In this document: positions 28,363-37,571 of the stretch, one piece after another
How positions within the stretch are numbered: the first letter of the stretch is position 1
How the letters are laid out: every line of letters begins with the position of its first letter
Translations under genes and position numbers: made by a program
DNA from: Actinokineospora pegani
GTDB lineage: Bacteria; Actinomycetota; Actinomycetes; Mycobacteriales; Pseudonocardiaceae
Reading direction: 5' to 3'
Assembly: GCF_009745975.1 (NCBI RefSeq)
Contig: NZ_WHOL01000128.1
Location: 1 to 43,614, forward strand
DNA: 43,614 nt
Notes under the pieces: generated by a model
Databases searched by the model: none
Told to the model about the DNA's origin: nothing
Seen by the model: only the letters and a program-made list of their open reading frames with translations

Positions 28363-29438
28363 GTGTGCGCGGAGAGGCGGTCGGCGCGGTCGGCGACGGC
28401 CAGGGCGTCCAGCACGGCGTCGAGGTCGCCGTCGAGAACCGCCTCCAGGTTGTGCGCCTTGTAGCCCACCCGGTGGTCGGAGATGCGGTTCTCCGGGTAG
28501 TTGTAGGTGCGCACCCGCTCGGAGCGGTCGACGGTGCGGACCTGGCTGCGGCGGGCGTCGGAGGCCTGCTTGGCCGCCTCCTCCTCGGCCGCGGCGGCGA
28601 GGCGGGCGCGCAGCACCTGCATGGCGCGCGCCTTGTTCTGCAACTGCGAGCGCTCGTTCTGGCAGGACACCACGATGCCGGTCGGCAGGTGCGTGATGCG
28701 CACGGCCGAGTCGGTGGTGTTGACGCTCTGCCCGCCCTTGCCCGAGGACCGGTAGACGTCGATGCGCAGGTCCTTGTCGGCGATCTCCTCGTCGGCGACG
28801 TCGTCGGCCTCCGGGTAGACCAGCACGCCCGCGGCGGAGGTGTGGATGCGGCCCTGCGACTCGGTGGCGGGCACCCGCTGCACCCGGTGCACGCCGCCCT
28901 CGAACTTGAGCCGGGCCCACACGCCCTCGGGGTCGCTGGCCTTGGCCTTGATCGCGACCGTGACGTCCTTGTACCCGCCCAGGTCGGACTCGGTGCCGTC
29001 GAGGACCTCGGTGTTCCAGCCGTGCCGCTCGGCGTAGCGCAGGTACATGCGCAGCAGGTCGCCCGCGAACAGCGCCGACTCCTCGCCGCCCTCGCCGGAC
29101 TTGACCTCCAGCACCACGTCGTCGCCGTCGTGCGGGTCGCGCGGCAGCAGCAGTTCGGTGAGCCGGTCCTCCAGCTCGGGCACGCGCACGGCCAACTGCT
29201 CGGCCTCCTCGGCGAACGCCGCGTCCTCGTCCGCGAGCTCCTTGGCCGCCCCCAGGTCGCTGCGGGCGGACTCCAGCTCGCGCAGCGTCTTCACCACGGG
29301 GGTGAGCTGGGCGTAGCGGCGGCCGAGCTTGCGGGCGCGCGCCTGGTCGGCGTGCACGGCCGGGTCGGCCAGCGCCTGCTCCAGCTCGCCGTACTCGGCG
29401 ACCAGGTCGGAAAGAGAGGTCGAGTCCACCGGGGTCAC
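28359..29438 (-). CDS. prfA: Peptide chain release factor 1
   Basis: 359 residues from a GTG. Terminates translation at UAA and UAG. The stop-codon recognition tripeptide PAT is at residues 190-192 and the catalytic GGQ at 235-237. Rho lies upstream on the same strand, but rpmE, expected between them, is missing and replaced by a 17-codon ORF and a 15-bp hairpin just before this gene. Confidence 0.97.
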   Translation of the reverse strand: MTPVDSTSLSDLVAEYGELEQALADPAVHADQARARKLGRRYAQLTPVVKTLRELESARSDLGAAKELADEDAAFAEEAEQLAVRVPELEDRLTELLLPRDPHDGDDVVLEVKSGEGGEESALFAGDLLRMYLRYAERHGWNTEVLDGTESDLGGYKDVTVAIKAKASDPEGVWARLKFEGGVHRVQRVPATESQGRIHTSAAGVLVYPEADDVADEEIADKDLRIDVYRSSGKGGQSVNTTDSAVRITHLPTGIVVSCQNERSQLQNKARAMQVLRARLAAAAEEEAAKQASDARRSQVRTVDRSERVRTYNYPENRISDHRVGYKAHNLEAVLDGDLDAVLDALAVADRADRLSAHT

Positions 29439-29474
29439 CTGCTGTTCTGCTCGGTCGGGTTGGTCAGGACGTGA

Positions 29475-29510
29475 GACGGCGCCCGCCCCTGGTGCGGGGC
29501 GGGCGCCGTC
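29475..29510. terminator. Strong hairpin between the short peptide ORF and prfA
   Basis: GACGGCGCCCGCCCC, 6-base loop TGGTGC, then the exact complement (15-bp stem). On the minus strand it begins 7 bases after the peptide stop and ends 36 bases before the prfA start, the geometry of an attenuator or a terminator. Confidence 0.75.
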
Positions 29511-29517
29511 CGGCTGG

Positions 29518-29571
29518 CTAGAAGATGGTGGTGTGCCGGGTGTGCGTCGCGCGCCGCGCTGTCGTCCGCAT
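29518..29571 (-). CDS. Possible 17-residue leader peptide before prfA
   Basis: Short [20 protein letters not shown] with a strong ribosome site (AAGGGGAG, 9 bases before the ATG). Five to six Thr, four Arg and two His codons cluster within it. Followed at once by the 15-bp hairpin and prfA. It may be a translated regulator (attenuation) or a small basic peptide; no homologue is known to me. The existence of the ORF and SD is seen; its function is inference. Confidence 0.4.
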   Translation of the reverse strand: MRTTARRATHTRHTTIF

Positions 29572-29766
29572 GCTGGTCGCCTCCCCTTGGCTCAAACCGA
29601 CAGTGTGCCAGACCGGGCGGGCGCGGGCTGCGACGCGGCGGGGCCACGCGTTCTCGCGATGCAGTATTCCGACCATTCACCGCGCCCCAGTCCCTGTTCG
29701 TCGCTGCCGGCCGCCGCTCGCAGACGCCCAGCGCCTGCCGTCGCCCGCTGTCGCAGACTGGATCGC

Positions 29767-30234
29767 GTGTTGTGCGGGGTGGAACGGCCACTGTCGGTGT
29801 CGGCCTGGCTCGGCGCGCCCGCGTTGTTCGCCGCCGCCGTGGTGGGGCTGACCGGCGCGGGCGGGCTGGTGCTGCGCGCGGACTGGCCGGTGACGCTGCC
29901 GAGCTGGCTCTGCGGCAGCGGCGCCGCGCTCGCCATCGCCCTGGCCGAGTCGGTGGCGTGGCGTTCCCCGGCCCAGCGCCGCCTGCTGGCCGTCGGGTAC
30001 CCGCTGATCCTGCTGGGGCTCGGGTTGCTGACGGGCGGGGTCGCCCTGCCGCTGCCGGTGGCCATGGCCCTCGGCCTGCCCGGCGCGGTGGTGTTGGTCG
30101 GAGTGGTGCTGCACCGCCTCGCCGAACCCACCCCGCCCGCGCCACCGCGCACCCCGCCCCGGAAACGGACCAGGCCCCCACCGCTGACGGTGAGGGCCTG
30201 GCGAGGAACTGGCTCCAAAGCCGTGAACTCCTGA
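29767..30234 (+). CDS. Small hypothetical membrane protein
   Basis: 155 residues from a GTG. Four hydrophobic helices (about residues 12-34, 43-62, 71-92 and 95-115) and a basic Pro-rich tail. It is opposite in strand to rho and prfA and occupies the place of rpmE. The last 20 codons run through a hairpin that may be the rho terminator. Not recognised; the hydrophobic pattern and codon bias favour a real gene. Confidence 0.6.
   Translation: MLCGVERPLSVSAWLGAPALFAAAVVGLTGAGGLVLRADWPVTLPSWLCGSGAALAIALAESVAWRSPAQRRLLAVGYPLILLGLGLLTGGVALPLPVAMALGLPGAVVLVGVVLHRLAEPTPPAPPRTPPRKRTRPPPLTVRAWRGTGSKAVNS
30170..30201. terminator. Hairpin downstream of rho
   Basis: CCAGGCCC-C-CACCG, loop CTGA, CGGTG-A-GGGCCTGG: 13 pairs with one mismatch. 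Lies about 130 bases past the rho stop and inside the 3' end of the opposite gene. Confidence 0.5.
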
Positions 30235-30329
30235 CCACCTACCGCCCACCTCCCCGACCGGCGGCCCTCCCGCCAAGTCGGGGACGATGCCGGGCGGGGA
30301 CGTGGGGGTGGGTGGCGGGAGAAATAAAC

Positions 30330-32381
30330 TCAGTCGTCGTTGGACGATCCCGGCGTGGTCTTGGCGACCTGCATGAGGAACTCGATGTTCGTCCGCGACT
30401 TGCGCAGCCGGTCGAGCAGCAGCTCGATCGCGGCCTGACCGTCGAGCGCGTGCAGCACCCGGCGCAGCTTGACCGTGACGGCCAGCTCGTCCGGGGACAG
30501 CAGCAGCTCCTCCTTGCGGGTGGACGACTGGTCGACGTCCACCGCCGGGAAGGTCCGCTTGTCGGCGATCTTGCGGTCGAGCTTGAGCTCGGCGTTGCCG
30601 GTGCCCTTGAACTCCTCGAAGATCACCGTGTCACCGGCCGACCCGGTCTCCACCAGCGCGGTGGCGAAGATGGTCAGCGAGCCGCCGCCCTCGATGTTGC
30701 GCGCCGAGCCGAGGAAGCGCTTCGGCGGGAACAGCGCGGTCGAGTCGACACCACCGGAGAGGATGCGGCCCGACGCGGGGGCGGCCAGGTTGTAGGCGCG
30801 GCCCAGGCGGGTGATCGAGTCCAGCAGCACGACCACGTCGTGGCCCATCTCCACCAGGCGCTTGGCGCGCTCGATGGACAGCTCGGCCACGGTGGTGTGG
30901 TCCGACGGCGGGCGGTCGAAGGTCGAGGCGATGACCTCGCCCTTCACCGACCGCTGCATGTCGGTGACTTCCTCCGGCCGCTCGTCGACGAGCACGACCA
31001 TGAGGTAGACCTCGGGGTTGTTGGTGGTCACCGCGTTCGCGATGGCCTGCAGCACCGAGGTCTTGCCCGCCTTCGGCGGCGACACGATGAGCGCGCGCTG
31101 CCCCTTGCCCACCGGCATCACCAGGTCGATGACGCGGGTGGTGAGGATGTGCGGCTCGGTCTCCAGGCGGAGGCGCTCGTTCGGGTAGAGCGGCGTCAGC
31201 TTGGTGAACTCGGGGCGGTTCTTGGCCGCGTCCGGGTCCAGGCCGTTGATCGTCTCCACCCGCACCAGCGGGTTGAACTTCTGCCGCTGCTGCTCGCCGT
31301 CGCGCGGCTGCTTGACCTGGCCGGTGATCGCGTCGCCGCGGCGCAGGCCGTGCTTGCGGACCAGCGACAGCGACACGTACACGTCGTTCGGCCCGGCGAG
31401 GTAGCCGGAGGTGCGGACGAACGCGTAGTTCTCCAGCACGTCGAGCACACCGGCGACCGGGAGCAGGACGTCGTCGTCGCGCACCTCGGTGTCGTGCTGG
31501 CCGGTGCCGCCCTCGGCGCGGCCACCGCGGCGGCGGCGGTCGCGGAAGCGGCGGCCGCGGCGGCCACCGCCCTCGTCGTCATCGTCGTCGGACGGCCGGT
31601 TGTCCCGGTTGTCCTGCTGACCGCGCCCGCGGTCCTGACGGTCGCCGCGGTCCTGACGGTCCTGGCGGTCACCGCGCTGTCGGTCGCCGCGGTCACCGCG
31701 CTGGCGGTCGCCACGCTCCTGACGGTCACCGCGGTCCTGGCGGTCACCACGGTCCTGGCGGTCACCGCGCTCTTGGCGGTCGCCGCGGTCCTGCCGCTCA
31801 CCGCGCTCCTGGCGCTCACCGCGGTCGGAGCGCTCAGCGCGCTCCTCGGTCCGGGCGACGCGCTGCTCCGGTGCGGACTCGCCGTCGGACCCACCGGCCG
31901 GTCGCACAGCGGCGCGACGGCGGCGGTTCTGCCGGGGGGAGTCCTCGACGGGCTGCTCGGCAGGCGCCTCGGCGCGCTGCTCGGCGGGCTTGTCCGCGAC
32001 GGGCTCCGCCGGGGCCTCGGCGGGCTTGCCCACCGCGGCCGCGGCCTCGACGGCCTCGCTGACCTTCGCCGGGGCCGTCGCGCGGGTGGCCCGGCGCGGC
32101 TCGCGCTTGGGCTTGGCCACGGGGGCCTCGTCGCCGTTCAGCGGGAGCTGCTGCGCCGACGAACCGCCGCCGCCCGCGCCCTGCCGCTCCTTGATGGCAG
32201 CGATGAGGTCGCCCTTGCGCATTCCGGTGGTGCTGGAGATGCCCAGCTGACCGGCCAGCTCGCGGAGGTCGGCGAGCACCATGCCCGACAGCCCGGCGCG
32301 GCGCTTCGGCGCGGCGGCCTTGCCCTCGTCCTGGCCCGCGGCCTCGGCCGTGTCGCTGCTCAACAGATCGGTATTGCTCAC
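30330..32381 (-). CDS. rho: Transcription termination factor Rho
   Basis: 683 residues from a GTG at 32381 with AGGAAGGA 5 bases upstream. Hexameric RNA helicase that ends transcription. Order: Rho N-terminal SAP-like helices (about 33-66), a disordered insert of about 230 residues (70-300) rich in Ala/Pro/Glu then Arg/Asp/Gln, the RNA-binding OB fold (about 305-375), Walker A SPPKAGKTS (434-442), and the R-loop and C-terminal RecA-like domain. Large inserts are usual in actinobacterial Rho and increase RNA affinity; the RGDRQ part here is unusually regular. Sits downstream of thrB with its own promoter and a leader of about 300 bases. Confidence 0.97.
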   Translation of the reverse strand: MSNTDLLSSDTAEAAGQDEGKAAAPKRRAGLSGMVLADLRELAGQLGISSTTGMRKGDLIAAIKERQGAGGGGSSAQQLPLNGDEAPVAKPKREPRRATRATAPAKVSEAVEAAAAVGKPAEAPAEPVADKPAEQRAEAPAEQPVEDSPRQNRRRRAAVRPAGGSDGESAPEQRVARTEERAERSDRGERQERGERQDRGDRQERGDRQDRGDRQDRGDRQERGDRQRGDRGDRQRGDRQDRQDRGDRQDRGRGQQDNRDNRPSDDDDDEGGGRRGRRFRDRRRRGGRAEGGTGQHDTEVRDDDVLLPVAGVLDVLENYAFVRTSGYLAGPNDVYVSLSLVRKHGLRRGDAITGQVKQPRDGEQQRQKFNPLVRVETINGLDPDAAKNRPEFTKLTPLYPNERLRLETEPHILTTRVIDLVMPVGKGQRALIVSPPKAGKTSVLQAIANAVTTNNPEVYLMVVLVDERPEEVTDMQRSVKGEVIASTFDRPPSDHTTVAELSIERAKRLVEMGHDVVVLLDSITRLGRAYNLAAPASGRILSGGVDSTALFPPKRFLGSARNIEGGGSLTIFATALVETGSAGDTVIFEEFKGTGNAELKLDRKIADKRTFPAVDVDQSSTRKEELLLSPDELAVTVKLRRVLHALDGQAAIELLLDRLRKSRTNIEFLMQVAKTTPGSSNDD
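31620..31823 (-). repeat. RGDRQ tandem repeats in rho
   Basis: About 12 degenerate copies of the 6-7 codon unit RGDRQ(D/E) at protein residues 187-254. The DNA repeats a unit of about 18 bases (CGGTCACCGCGGTCCTGG and variants on +). On the + strand the same DNA is an artificial hydrophobic Val/Ala/Leu frame, which is not a gene. Confidence 0.9.
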
Positions 32382-32825
32382 ACAAGTCCTTCCTGACCGG
32401 TCCCCGCCTCCTACGTGGACCAGCGGACCACCGTCCGGCGGTGTGCGGGACGGCGGCTCTCTCCTGCGCTTGACCACCTCGGCCGCCATTTCGGCCAGGC
32501 GTTGAGCCGCACGTGCGACTCGGCCACCAACAGGGAGCATCTGGTCACCACGGTCGTCGGGAACCTGAGAGCCCCGGCCCGGACCCTTCGCGAAGGAACT
32601 GAGCCGATACCCCGGCAGATGATGCGACCCGGAAAGAATTCCCCGGGAACGACACCGGGCGCCCGTGCGCGCGGTGACTGAACGACCCCGAGGGTAGACG
32701 GCCCTCACTCCGGGTGCAACAACCGGGCCGCTGCGCGTCGCCACCGCACCCACCCGATCACCGGTGATCTACCTCACCAGCGGCACCGAACGGCCCAGTG
32801 CCGCGACCACGCGCGGTGCTCGCGG
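32382..32825. other. rho upstream region and long leader, no gene
   Basis: 444 bases between rho and thrB. No plausible protein gene on either strand. It holds the rho promoter (32691-32719), a leader of about 300 bases including a 12-base palindrome CCTTCGCGAAGG at 32585-32596, and, upstream of the promoter, the perfect 14-base palindrome GATCACCGGTGATC at 32756-32769. Confidence 0.6.
32691..32719 (-). promoter_or_regulatory. Promoter of rho
   Basis: TTGCAC (32714-32719), 17-base spacer, TACCCT (32691-32696), read on the minus strand. The start site would be near 32684. Confidence 0.6.
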
Positions 32826-33731
32826 TCAGGTCAGCGGGGTGGTGACGACACCCGCGCGGTCCACCGGCAGCGGCAACGGGCGGAACCCGGAGAGGTCCAC
32901 CCCCGGTGGCAGGACACCGTCCGTGGTCAGCGCCAGGACCGTCGGCCCGGCACCGGACACGGTGGCGGCGACACCCGATGAGCGCAACGCCCGCACCAGC
33001 GCGAGCGTCGCCGGGTACGCGCTCTCGCGGTAGTCCTGGTGCAGCGTGTCGGCCGTCGCGGGCAGCGCCAGCGCGGGGTCGGCGGTCAGCGCGTGCACCG
33101 CGAGGGCCGCCCGCCCGGCGGCGAAGGCGGCGTCGGCGTGCGGGACGGTCGCGGGCAGCAGGCCGCGGGTGACGTGCGTCGCGGACTGCGCATCGGGGAT
33201 CAGCGCGACCGGGCGCAGGTCGGCGTGCGGCTCCACCCTGGCCGCGCGGAAGCGGACCCGGGCCGACCCCGGTTCGCGCTCGGCCCAGGTCACCGCCAGC
33301 CCGCCGAGCAGGCTGGCGGCGACGTTGTCGGCGTGGCCCTCGAACTCGGCGGCCAGGTGCAGCGCGTCGGCCAGGTCCGCCCCGGTCAGCTCGCGGCCGG
33401 CCAGGCCGTAGGCCGCGGCGACCCCGGCGACGATGGCCGAGGCCGACGAGCCCAGGCCGCGCGAGTGCGGGATCACGTTGGCGCAGCGCACTGCCAGCCC
33501 GCCCGGCCGGTGCCCGACCAGCTCGCAGCCTGCGCGCAGGGCCCGCACCACCAGGTGCGTCTCGTCCAGCGGCACGGCCGCGGCGCCCTCGCCGTCCACC
33601 CGCACGGTCAGGCCGCCGCCGGTGCGGCGCACCTCGACCACGTCGTGCATCGCCAGCGCCAGGCCGAGCGCGTCGAAGCCCGGGCCCAGGTTGGCCGAAC
33701 TGGCCGGGACCCGGACCCGGACCCCGGTCAC
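32826..33731 (-). CDS. thrB: Homoserine kinase
   Basis: 301 residues from a GTG overlapping the thrC stop (GTGA). GHMP-family kinase that phosphorylates homoserine. The ATP loop [13 protein letters not shown], the N-terminal [15 protein letters not shown] and the C-terminal [11 protein letters not shown] motif are all present. Last gene of the thr operon. Confidence 0.97.
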   Translation of the reverse strand: MTGVRVRVPASSANLGPGFDALGLALAMHDVVEVRRTGGGLTVRVDGEGAAAVPLDETHLVVRALRAGCELVGHRPGGLAVRCANVIPHSRGLGSSASAIVAGVAAAYGLAGRELTGADLADALHLAAEFEGHADNVAASLLGGLAVTWAEREPGSARVRFRAARVEPHADLRPVALIPDAQSATHVTRGLLPATVPHADAAFAAGRAALAVHALTADPALALPATADTLHQDYRESAYPATLALVRALRSSGVAATVSGAGPTVLALTTDGVLPPGVDLSGFRPLPLPVDRAGVVTTPLT

Positions 33732-34813
33732 GCCAGCTCCAGCGCCGAGGCCACCGCCGTCGCGTCCACGGGCACCGGCTCGACCTCGGCCAGGCCGAGC
33801 AGCGCGGTGTCGGGGTCCTTGAGGCCGTGGCCGGTGACGGTGCACACGACCGTGGAGCCGCGCGGGACGCGCCCGTCGGCGGCCGCCACCAGCAGCCCGG
33901 CCACGCTGGTGGCCGACGACGGCTCGACGAACACGCCCTCGCGGCCGGACAGCAGCCGGTACGCGGCGAGGATCTGCTCGTCGGTCAGCTTGTCGAACAG
34001 GCCGCCGGACTCGTCGCGCGCGGTCACCGCGCCCGCCCAGGACGCGGGGTGCCCGACCCGGATCGCGGTGGCGATCGTCTCCGGGTTCGGCACCGGCTCG
34101 CCGAGCACCAGCGGCGCCGCGCCCGCCGCCTGGAAGCCGTACATCTTCGGCGTGGCCTCGATGATCCCGTCGGCCCGGTAGTCGCAGTACCCGCGCCAGT
34201 AGGCGGTGATGTTGCCCGCGTTGCCCACCGGCAGGCAGTGGATGTCGGGCGCGCGGCCGAGCACGTCGCAGATCTCCCACGCGGCCGTCTTCTGGCCGAT
34301 GAGCCGCACCGGGTTGACCGAGTTGACCAGGCCGATGGGGTACTCGGCGGAGGTCTTCTGCGCCAGCTCGAGGCAGTCGTCGAAGTTGCCCTCGATCTGC
34401 AGGATCTTCGCGCCGTAGGCCACCGCCTGGGCCAGCTTGCCCTGGGCGATCTTGCCGCGCGGGATGAGCACCGCGCAGGTCATCCCGGCCCGGGTGGCGT
34501 AGGCCGCGGCCGAGGCCGAGGTGTTGCCGGTGGAGGCGCAGATGACCGCCTGCAGCCCGCCGGCCTTGGCGTGGGTGATCGCGCCGGTCATCCCGCGGTC
34601 TTTGAACGAGCCGGTCGGGTTGGCGCCCTCGACCTTGAGGTAGACCGTGCTGCCGGTCAGCTCGGACAGGTGCGGCGCGGGCAGCAGCGGGGTGTTGCCC
34701 TCGCCGAGGGTGATGACCTCGGCGCCGTCGGGGACCGGGACGCGGTCGCGGTAGGCCTGGATGATCCCGGGCCAGCCCGCTCGGGCGCCGAGGCCGTGGG
34801 TGGGGGTGGTCAT
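33728..34813 (-). CDS. thrC: Threonine synthase
   Basis: 361 residues from an ATG that overlaps the hom stop (ATGA). PLP enzyme converting phosphohomoserine to threonine. The Schiff-base lysine is Lys71 in GSFKDRGM; the phosphate cup is PVGNAGNIT. The length matches the short actinobacterial class without the long N-terminal domain. Confidence 0.97.
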   Translation of the reverse strand: MTTPTHGLGARAGWPGIIQAYRDRVPVPDGAEVITLGEGNTPLLPAPHLSELTGSTVYLKVEGANPTGSFKDRGMTGAITHAKAGGLQAVICASTGNTSASAAAYATRAGMTCAVLIPRGKIAQGKLAQAVAYGAKILQIEGNFDDCLELAQKTSAEYPIGLVNSVNPVRLIGQKTAAWEICDVLGRAPDIHCLPVGNAGNITAYWRGYCDYRADGIIEATPKMYGFQAAGAAPLVLGEPVPNPETIATAIRVGHPASWAGAVTARDESGGLFDKLTDEQILAAYRLLSGREGVFVEPSSATSVAGLLVAAADGRVPRGSTVVCTVTGHGLKDPDTALLGLAEVEPVPVDATAVASALELA

Positions 34814-36129
34814 GAGTCCTCGCCTTCGACGCGCATGACGCTGACCACCTCGTTGACGAAGGGCAGCCCGGCAATCTTGTCCACAGTGGAGCGCAGTGCG
34901 GCGTCCGCGGCTGAGTGGGTGACGACCACCAGGCTCGCGTCCCGGGGCCGCCCCTCCTGCCGCACGCCCGCGATGCTCACCTCGTGCTCGGCGAACACCG
35001 CGGCCACGGCCGCCAGCACGCCCGCGCGGTCGGCCACGTCCAGGCTGATGTGGTACCTGGTCGAGGCCTGCGCGATCGGGCGCACCGCCAGGTCGGCGTA
35101 GGCCGACTCGCGCGGTCCGCGCCCGCCGACGACCCGGTTGCGGGCGACCGCGACCAGGTCGCCGAGCACGGCGCTGGCGGTGGGGGCGCCGCCCGCCCCC
35201 TGCCCGTAGAACATGAGCTGGCCCGCCGCCTCCGCCTCGACGAACACGGCGTTGAACGCGCCGCCGACGCTGGCCAGCGGGTGGCTGCGCGGGATCATCG
35301 CCGGGTGCACGCGCACCGCGACGGACTCCGTGCCGTCGGCGTCGAGCACCCGCTCGCAGATGGCCAGCAGCTTGATGGTGCGGCCGAGGCCGCGGGCGGC
35401 TGCGACGTCGGCCGGGGTGACCGCGGCGATGCCCTCCCGGTAGACGTCGCCCATCGTCACCCGGGTGTGGAAGGCCAGCGACGCCAGGATCGCCGCCTTG
35501 GCCGCGGCGTCGTAGCCGTCGACGTCGGCGGTGGGGTCGGCCTCGGCGTAGCCCAGCCGCGCGGCCTCCTGCAGCGTCTCGGCGTAGCCCGCGCCGGTCT
35601 CGTCCATCGCCGACAGGATGAAGTTGGTGGTGCCGTTGACGATCCCCATGACCCGGGTGATCCGGTCGCCCGCCAGCGACTCGCGCAGCGGGCGCAGCAG
35701 CGGGATCGCGCCCGCGACGGCGGCCTCGAAGTACAGGTCCGCCCCGGAGGCGTCGGCGGCGGCGAACAGGTCGCCCTGGTGCTCGGCCAGCAGCGCCTTG
35801 TTCGCGGTCACCACGGGTTTGCCCGCGTTGAGCGCGGCCAGCAGCCACTCCCGGGTCGGCTCGATGCCGCCGACGACCTCGACCACCACGTCGACGTCGT
35901 CGCGGGTGACGAGCCCGGCGGCGTCGGTGGTCAGCAGCTCGGCGGGCACGTCGCGGTGCCGGTCGGCGCGGCGCACCGCGATCCCGACCAGCTCCACCGG
36001 CGCGCCCGACCGGGCGGCGAAGTCGTCGGCCTGCTCGGTGAGCAGCCGCACGATCTCGGCGCCGACCGTTCCGCAGCCCAGCAGGGCCACGCGGATCGGG
36101 GGGACCTCGATCTGGTTGGCAGCGCTCAC
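34810..36129 (-). CDS. hom: Homoserine dehydrogenase
   Basis: 439 residues from a GTG overlapping the lysA stop. Reduces aspartate semialdehyde to homoserine. NAD(P) site GCGTVG (18-23), TANKALLA with the catalytic-site lysine, GTTNFIL, and a C-terminal ACT domain (about 355-430, [17 protein letters not shown]) that normally gives feedback inhibition by threonine. No aspartate kinase domain is fused. Confidence 0.97.
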   Translation of the reverse strand: MSAANQIEVPPIRVALLGCGTVGAEIVRLLTEQADDFAARSGAPVELVGIAVRRADRHRDVPAELLTTDAAGLVTRDDVDVVVEVVGGIEPTREWLLAALNAGKPVVTANKALLAEHQGDLFAAADASGADLYFEAAVAGAIPLLRPLRESLAGDRITRVMGIVNGTTNFILSAMDETGAGYAETLQEAARLGYAEADPTADVDGYDAAAKAAILASLAFHTRVTMGDVYREGIAAVTPADVAAARGLGRTIKLLAICERVLDADGTESVAVRVHPAMIPRSHPLASVGGAFNAVFVEAEAAGQLMFYGQGAGGAPTASAVLGDLVAVARNRVVGGRGPRESAYADLAVRPIAQASTRYHISLDVADRAGVLAAVAAVFAEHEVSIAGVRQEGRPRDASLVVVTHSAADAALRSTVDKIAGLPFVNEVVSVMRVEGEDS

Positions 36130-37562
36130 GTCGTCTCCAGTCTCAGCAGGTCGTCCACGGTCTCCCGGCGCAGCAGCAGCCGCGCGGCCCCGTCCTTGAC
36201 CGCGACCACCGCGGGCCTCGGCAGGCGGTTGTAGTTGCTGGCCATCGAGTAGCAGTACGCGCCGGTCGCCGCCACGGCCAGCAGGTCGCCCGGCGCGAGG
36301 TTGTCGGGCAGCCAGCAGTCTCGCACCACCACGTCACCGGACTCGCAGTGCTTGCCCACCACGCGCGAGAGCACGGCCTCGCTGCCGCGCTCGCCCTCCC
36401 CGGCGGAGCGGGACACCAGGCGGGTGTCGTAGACCGCGTCGTAGAGCGCGGTGCGGATGTTGTCGCTCATGCCGCCGTCGACGCTGACGTAGCGGCGCCC
36501 GGCGCCCTGGCCGAGCGCGACGTCCTTGGTGGTGCCGACCTCGTAGAGGGTCACGGTGCCCGGCCCGACGATGGCCCGGCCCGGCTCGACGGCCACCTTG
36601 GGCAGCGGCACCCCCGCCTGCTCGCACTCCTTGGCGACCACGGTGCGCAGTTGCTCGGCCAGCCACGCGGGCGGCGGCGGGTCGTCCTGGGCGGTGTAGG
36701 CGATGCCCAGGCCGCCGCCGAGGTCGACGGTGTCCAGCTCGGCCAGCGCCTCGGCGCCGTGCTCGGCGTGCAGGTCGGCCAGCAGCGCGATGACCCGGTG
36801 CGCGGCGATCTCGAACCCGTCGGCGTCGAAGATCTGCGAGCCGATGTGGCTGTGCAGGCCGACCAGCGCGAGCCCGCCTGCCTTGAGCACCCGGCGCGCC
36901 GCCTCGACCGCGGCGCCGCCCGCCAGCGAGAAACCGAACTTCTGGTCCTCGTGCGCGGTGGCGATGAACTCGTGCGTGTGCGCCTCGACGCCCACGGTGA
37001 CCCGGATCAGCACCCGCGCGCGCAGGCCGCGTTCGCGGGCGAGCTGGTCGAGGCGGGCGATCTCGAGGAAGGAGTCGACGACGATGGTGCCGACGCCCGC
37101 GTCCAGCGCGCCGGCCAGCTCCTCGACGGACTTGTTGTTGCCGTGCAGGGTGATCCGCTCGGGCGGGAAGTCCGCGCGCAGCGCCACGGCCAGCTCGCCG
37201 CCGCTGCACACGTCCAGGCTCAGCCCCTCCTGGGCGACCCAGCGGGCGATCTCCACCGACAGGAACGCCTTGCCCGCGTAGTGCACCAGCCCGGGGTCGC
37301 CGAAGGCGCTGGCGTGTTCGCGGCAGCGGGCGCGGAAGTCGTCCTCGTCCACGACGAACAGCGGGGTGCCGTGCGCCTCGGCGAGCTCGCGCACGTCGGC
37401 GCCCGCCACGCGGACCACGCCGTCGTCGCCGCGCGCGGCGTTGCGCGGCCAGACCTCGGGGTGCAGCCGGTCGAGCGCCGCGGCGGTGGTCGGCCGCTCG
37501 CTCGCGGTGTTGCTGGGCGGGAGGATCTCCGCGTGCCTCGGTCCCGCCGGGTGTGCCCTCAT
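36126..37562 (-). CDS. lysA: Diaminopimelate decarboxylase
   Basis: 478 residues from ATG. PLP enzyme making lysine from meso-diaminopimelate. The PLP lysine is Lys98 (HYAGKAF); [19 protein letters not shown] and the active-site CESGD of the partner subunit are present. The N-terminal 30 residues before [14 protein letters not shown] extend beyond the M. tuberculosis protein, so a later start is possible. Nine bases after nrtL. Confidence 0.97.
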   Translation of the reverse strand: MRAHPAGPRHAEILPPSNTASERPTTAAALDRLHPEVWPRNAARGDDGVVRVAGADVRELAEAHGTPLFVVDEDDFRARCREHASAFGDPGLVHYAGKAFLSVEIARWVAQEGLSLDVCSGGELAVALRADFPPERITLHGNNKSVEELAGALDAGVGTIVVDSFLEIARLDQLARERGLRARVLIRVTVGVEAHTHEFIATAHEDQKFGFSLAGGAAVEAARRVLKAGGLALVGLHSHIGSQIFDADGFEIAAHRVIALLADLHAEHGAEALAELDTVDLGGGLGIAYTAQDDPPPPAWLAEQLRTVVAKECEQAGVPLPKVAVEPGRAIVGPGTVTLYEVGTTKDVALGQGAGRRYVSVDGGMSDNIRTALYDAVYDTRLVSRSAGEGERGSEAVLSRVVGKHCESGDVVVRDCWLPDNLAPGDLLAVAATGAYCYSMASNYNRLPRPAVVAVKDGAARLLLRRETVDDLLRLETT

Positions 37563-37571
37563 CCTGGGTTC

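Noticed and set aside
31620-31823. Possible CRISPR-like array because of short regular repeats
   Set aside because: Repeats are about 18 bases, contiguous without spacers, and encode RGDRQ units in frame.
29772-32396. Long + frame through rho that looks like a hydrophobic membrane protein
   Set aside because: The Val/Ala/Leu stretch is the reverse reading of the RGDRQ repeats of rho.
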